Assembly (NCBI GenBank): GCA_904420235.1
Contig: CAJFUS010000022.1
Location: 1-13,339, forward strand
Direction: 5' to 3'
Source of the DNA: Candidatus Neoanaerotignum tabaqchaliae
Lineage (GTDB): Bacteria > Bacillota > Clostridia > Lachnospirales > Anaerotignaceae
DNA: 13,339 bases
This document shows positions 13,094 through 13,339 of this stretch, piece by piece. The notes under the pieces were generated by a model. It ran no database searches. It was not told the origin of the DNA and worked only from the letters and a program-made list of their open reading frames with translations. A program made the translations under genes and the position numbers. The stretch's first letter is position 1; the number at the start of each line of letters is the position of its first letter.

Positions 13094-13339
13094 CACTCTT
13101 ATAGAAAAAATCAAAAAAACCGAAAACCCGACAGTTGTGGGCCTTGACCCAAGATACTCTTTTATTCCAAGCTTTATAAAAAGAAGATGTGTAGAGGAAT
13201 ACGGCAAAACGCCGAAGGCTGTGGCCCAAAGCTTTTGGGAGTTTAATAAGGCTTTGATAGACGCGGTGTACGATTTGGTTCCGGCTGTTAAACCGCAGAT
13301 TGCCATGTATGAAATGCTGGGAACAGATGGTATTGAGTG
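13083..13339 (+). CDS. pyrF: Orotidine 5'-phosphate decarboxylase, type 2 (3' partial)
   Basis: Converts OMP to UMP, the last step of de novo pyrimidine synthesis. The first 85 residues are present. N-P-T-V-V-G-L-D-P at 15-23 holds the conserved aspartate of strand 1, and V-K-P-Q-I-A-M-Y-E around 71-79 holds the lysine of the next strand. The long spacing between these, with an F-N-K segment, is typical of the type 2 (roughly 270-310 residue) decarboxylases rather than the short type 1. The ATG at 13083 lies inside the end of pyrC, giving an 11-base overlap and tight translational coupling; a purine-rich GAAGGGAA precedes it. The catalytic D-x-K-x-x-D region lies beyond the window edge. Confidence 0.92.
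   Translation, partial: MIIDTLIEKIKKTENPTVVGLDPRYSFIPSFIKRRCVEEYGKTPKAVAQSFWEFNKALIDAVYDLVPAVKPQIAMYEMLGTDGIE

Overview
The window looks like chromosomal DNA of a Clostridia-class Bacillota, probably Lachnospiraceae-like. This rests on moderately AT-rich DNA, strong AGGAGG-type ribosome binding sites, compact operons, a feoA-feoA-feoB set with a DUF2325 gene and a FeoB-associated Cys-rich peptide, an FCD-type GntR regulator, and class I dihydroorotase followed by a type 2 OMP decarboxylase. The assignment is by recognition only; no search was run. I see no rRNA, tRNA, CRISPR array, IS element or phage gene.

Layout. (1) 1-3261, plus strand: the 3' end of pcrA/uvrD, a divergent NAD-dependent DNA ligase (ligA), and an alpha/beta-hydrolase esterase with an N-terminal cadherin-like domain. 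Candidate terminators follow. (2) 3483-7218: a ferrous-iron uptake locus. A DUF2325 gene on the minus strand diverges from feoA1-feoA2-feoB and a 50-residue Cys-rich membrane peptide. Three copies of TTAG-N6-CTAA sit at the regulatory points, two of them placed symmetrically just downstream of two face-to-face promoters. (3) 7490-8161, minus strand: a GntR/FCD regulator with candidate operators. (4) 8282-8523: a predicted free-standing leader or small RNA with its own promoter, several hairpins and an intrinsic terminator. (5) 8750-11291, plus strand: two tandem paralogous SAM methyltransferases and a LarC-like protein that has only the N-terminal half of LarC and carries 29 histidines in strict alternation. 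(6) 11447-13339: pyrimidine synthesis, with a promoter, a 40-codon U-rich leader ORF whose stop codon lies in the loop of a terminator hairpin, a second hairpin, then pyrC overlapping pyrF, which runs off the window.

How the parts work together. The Feo block is a self-contained iron importer: FeoB is the GTPase-permease, the FeoA proteins are small SH3-like partners, and the Cys-rich peptide is a membrane accessory. It is apparently repressed by a metal-responsive regulator encoded elsewhere. The methyltransferase-LarC block has no assigned pathway; the histidine tract and LarC homology suggest nickel or another divalent metal. The pyr block supplies two steps of UMP synthesis. Its leader is arranged like the translation-coupled, UTP-sensing attenuator of enterobacterial pyrBI, which would be unexpected in a Gram-positive, where PyrR attenuation is the known mode. 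I consider this the best candidate for something undescribed, followed by the symmetric iron operators, the LarC half-protein with its methyltransferase pair, and the orphan structured RNA.
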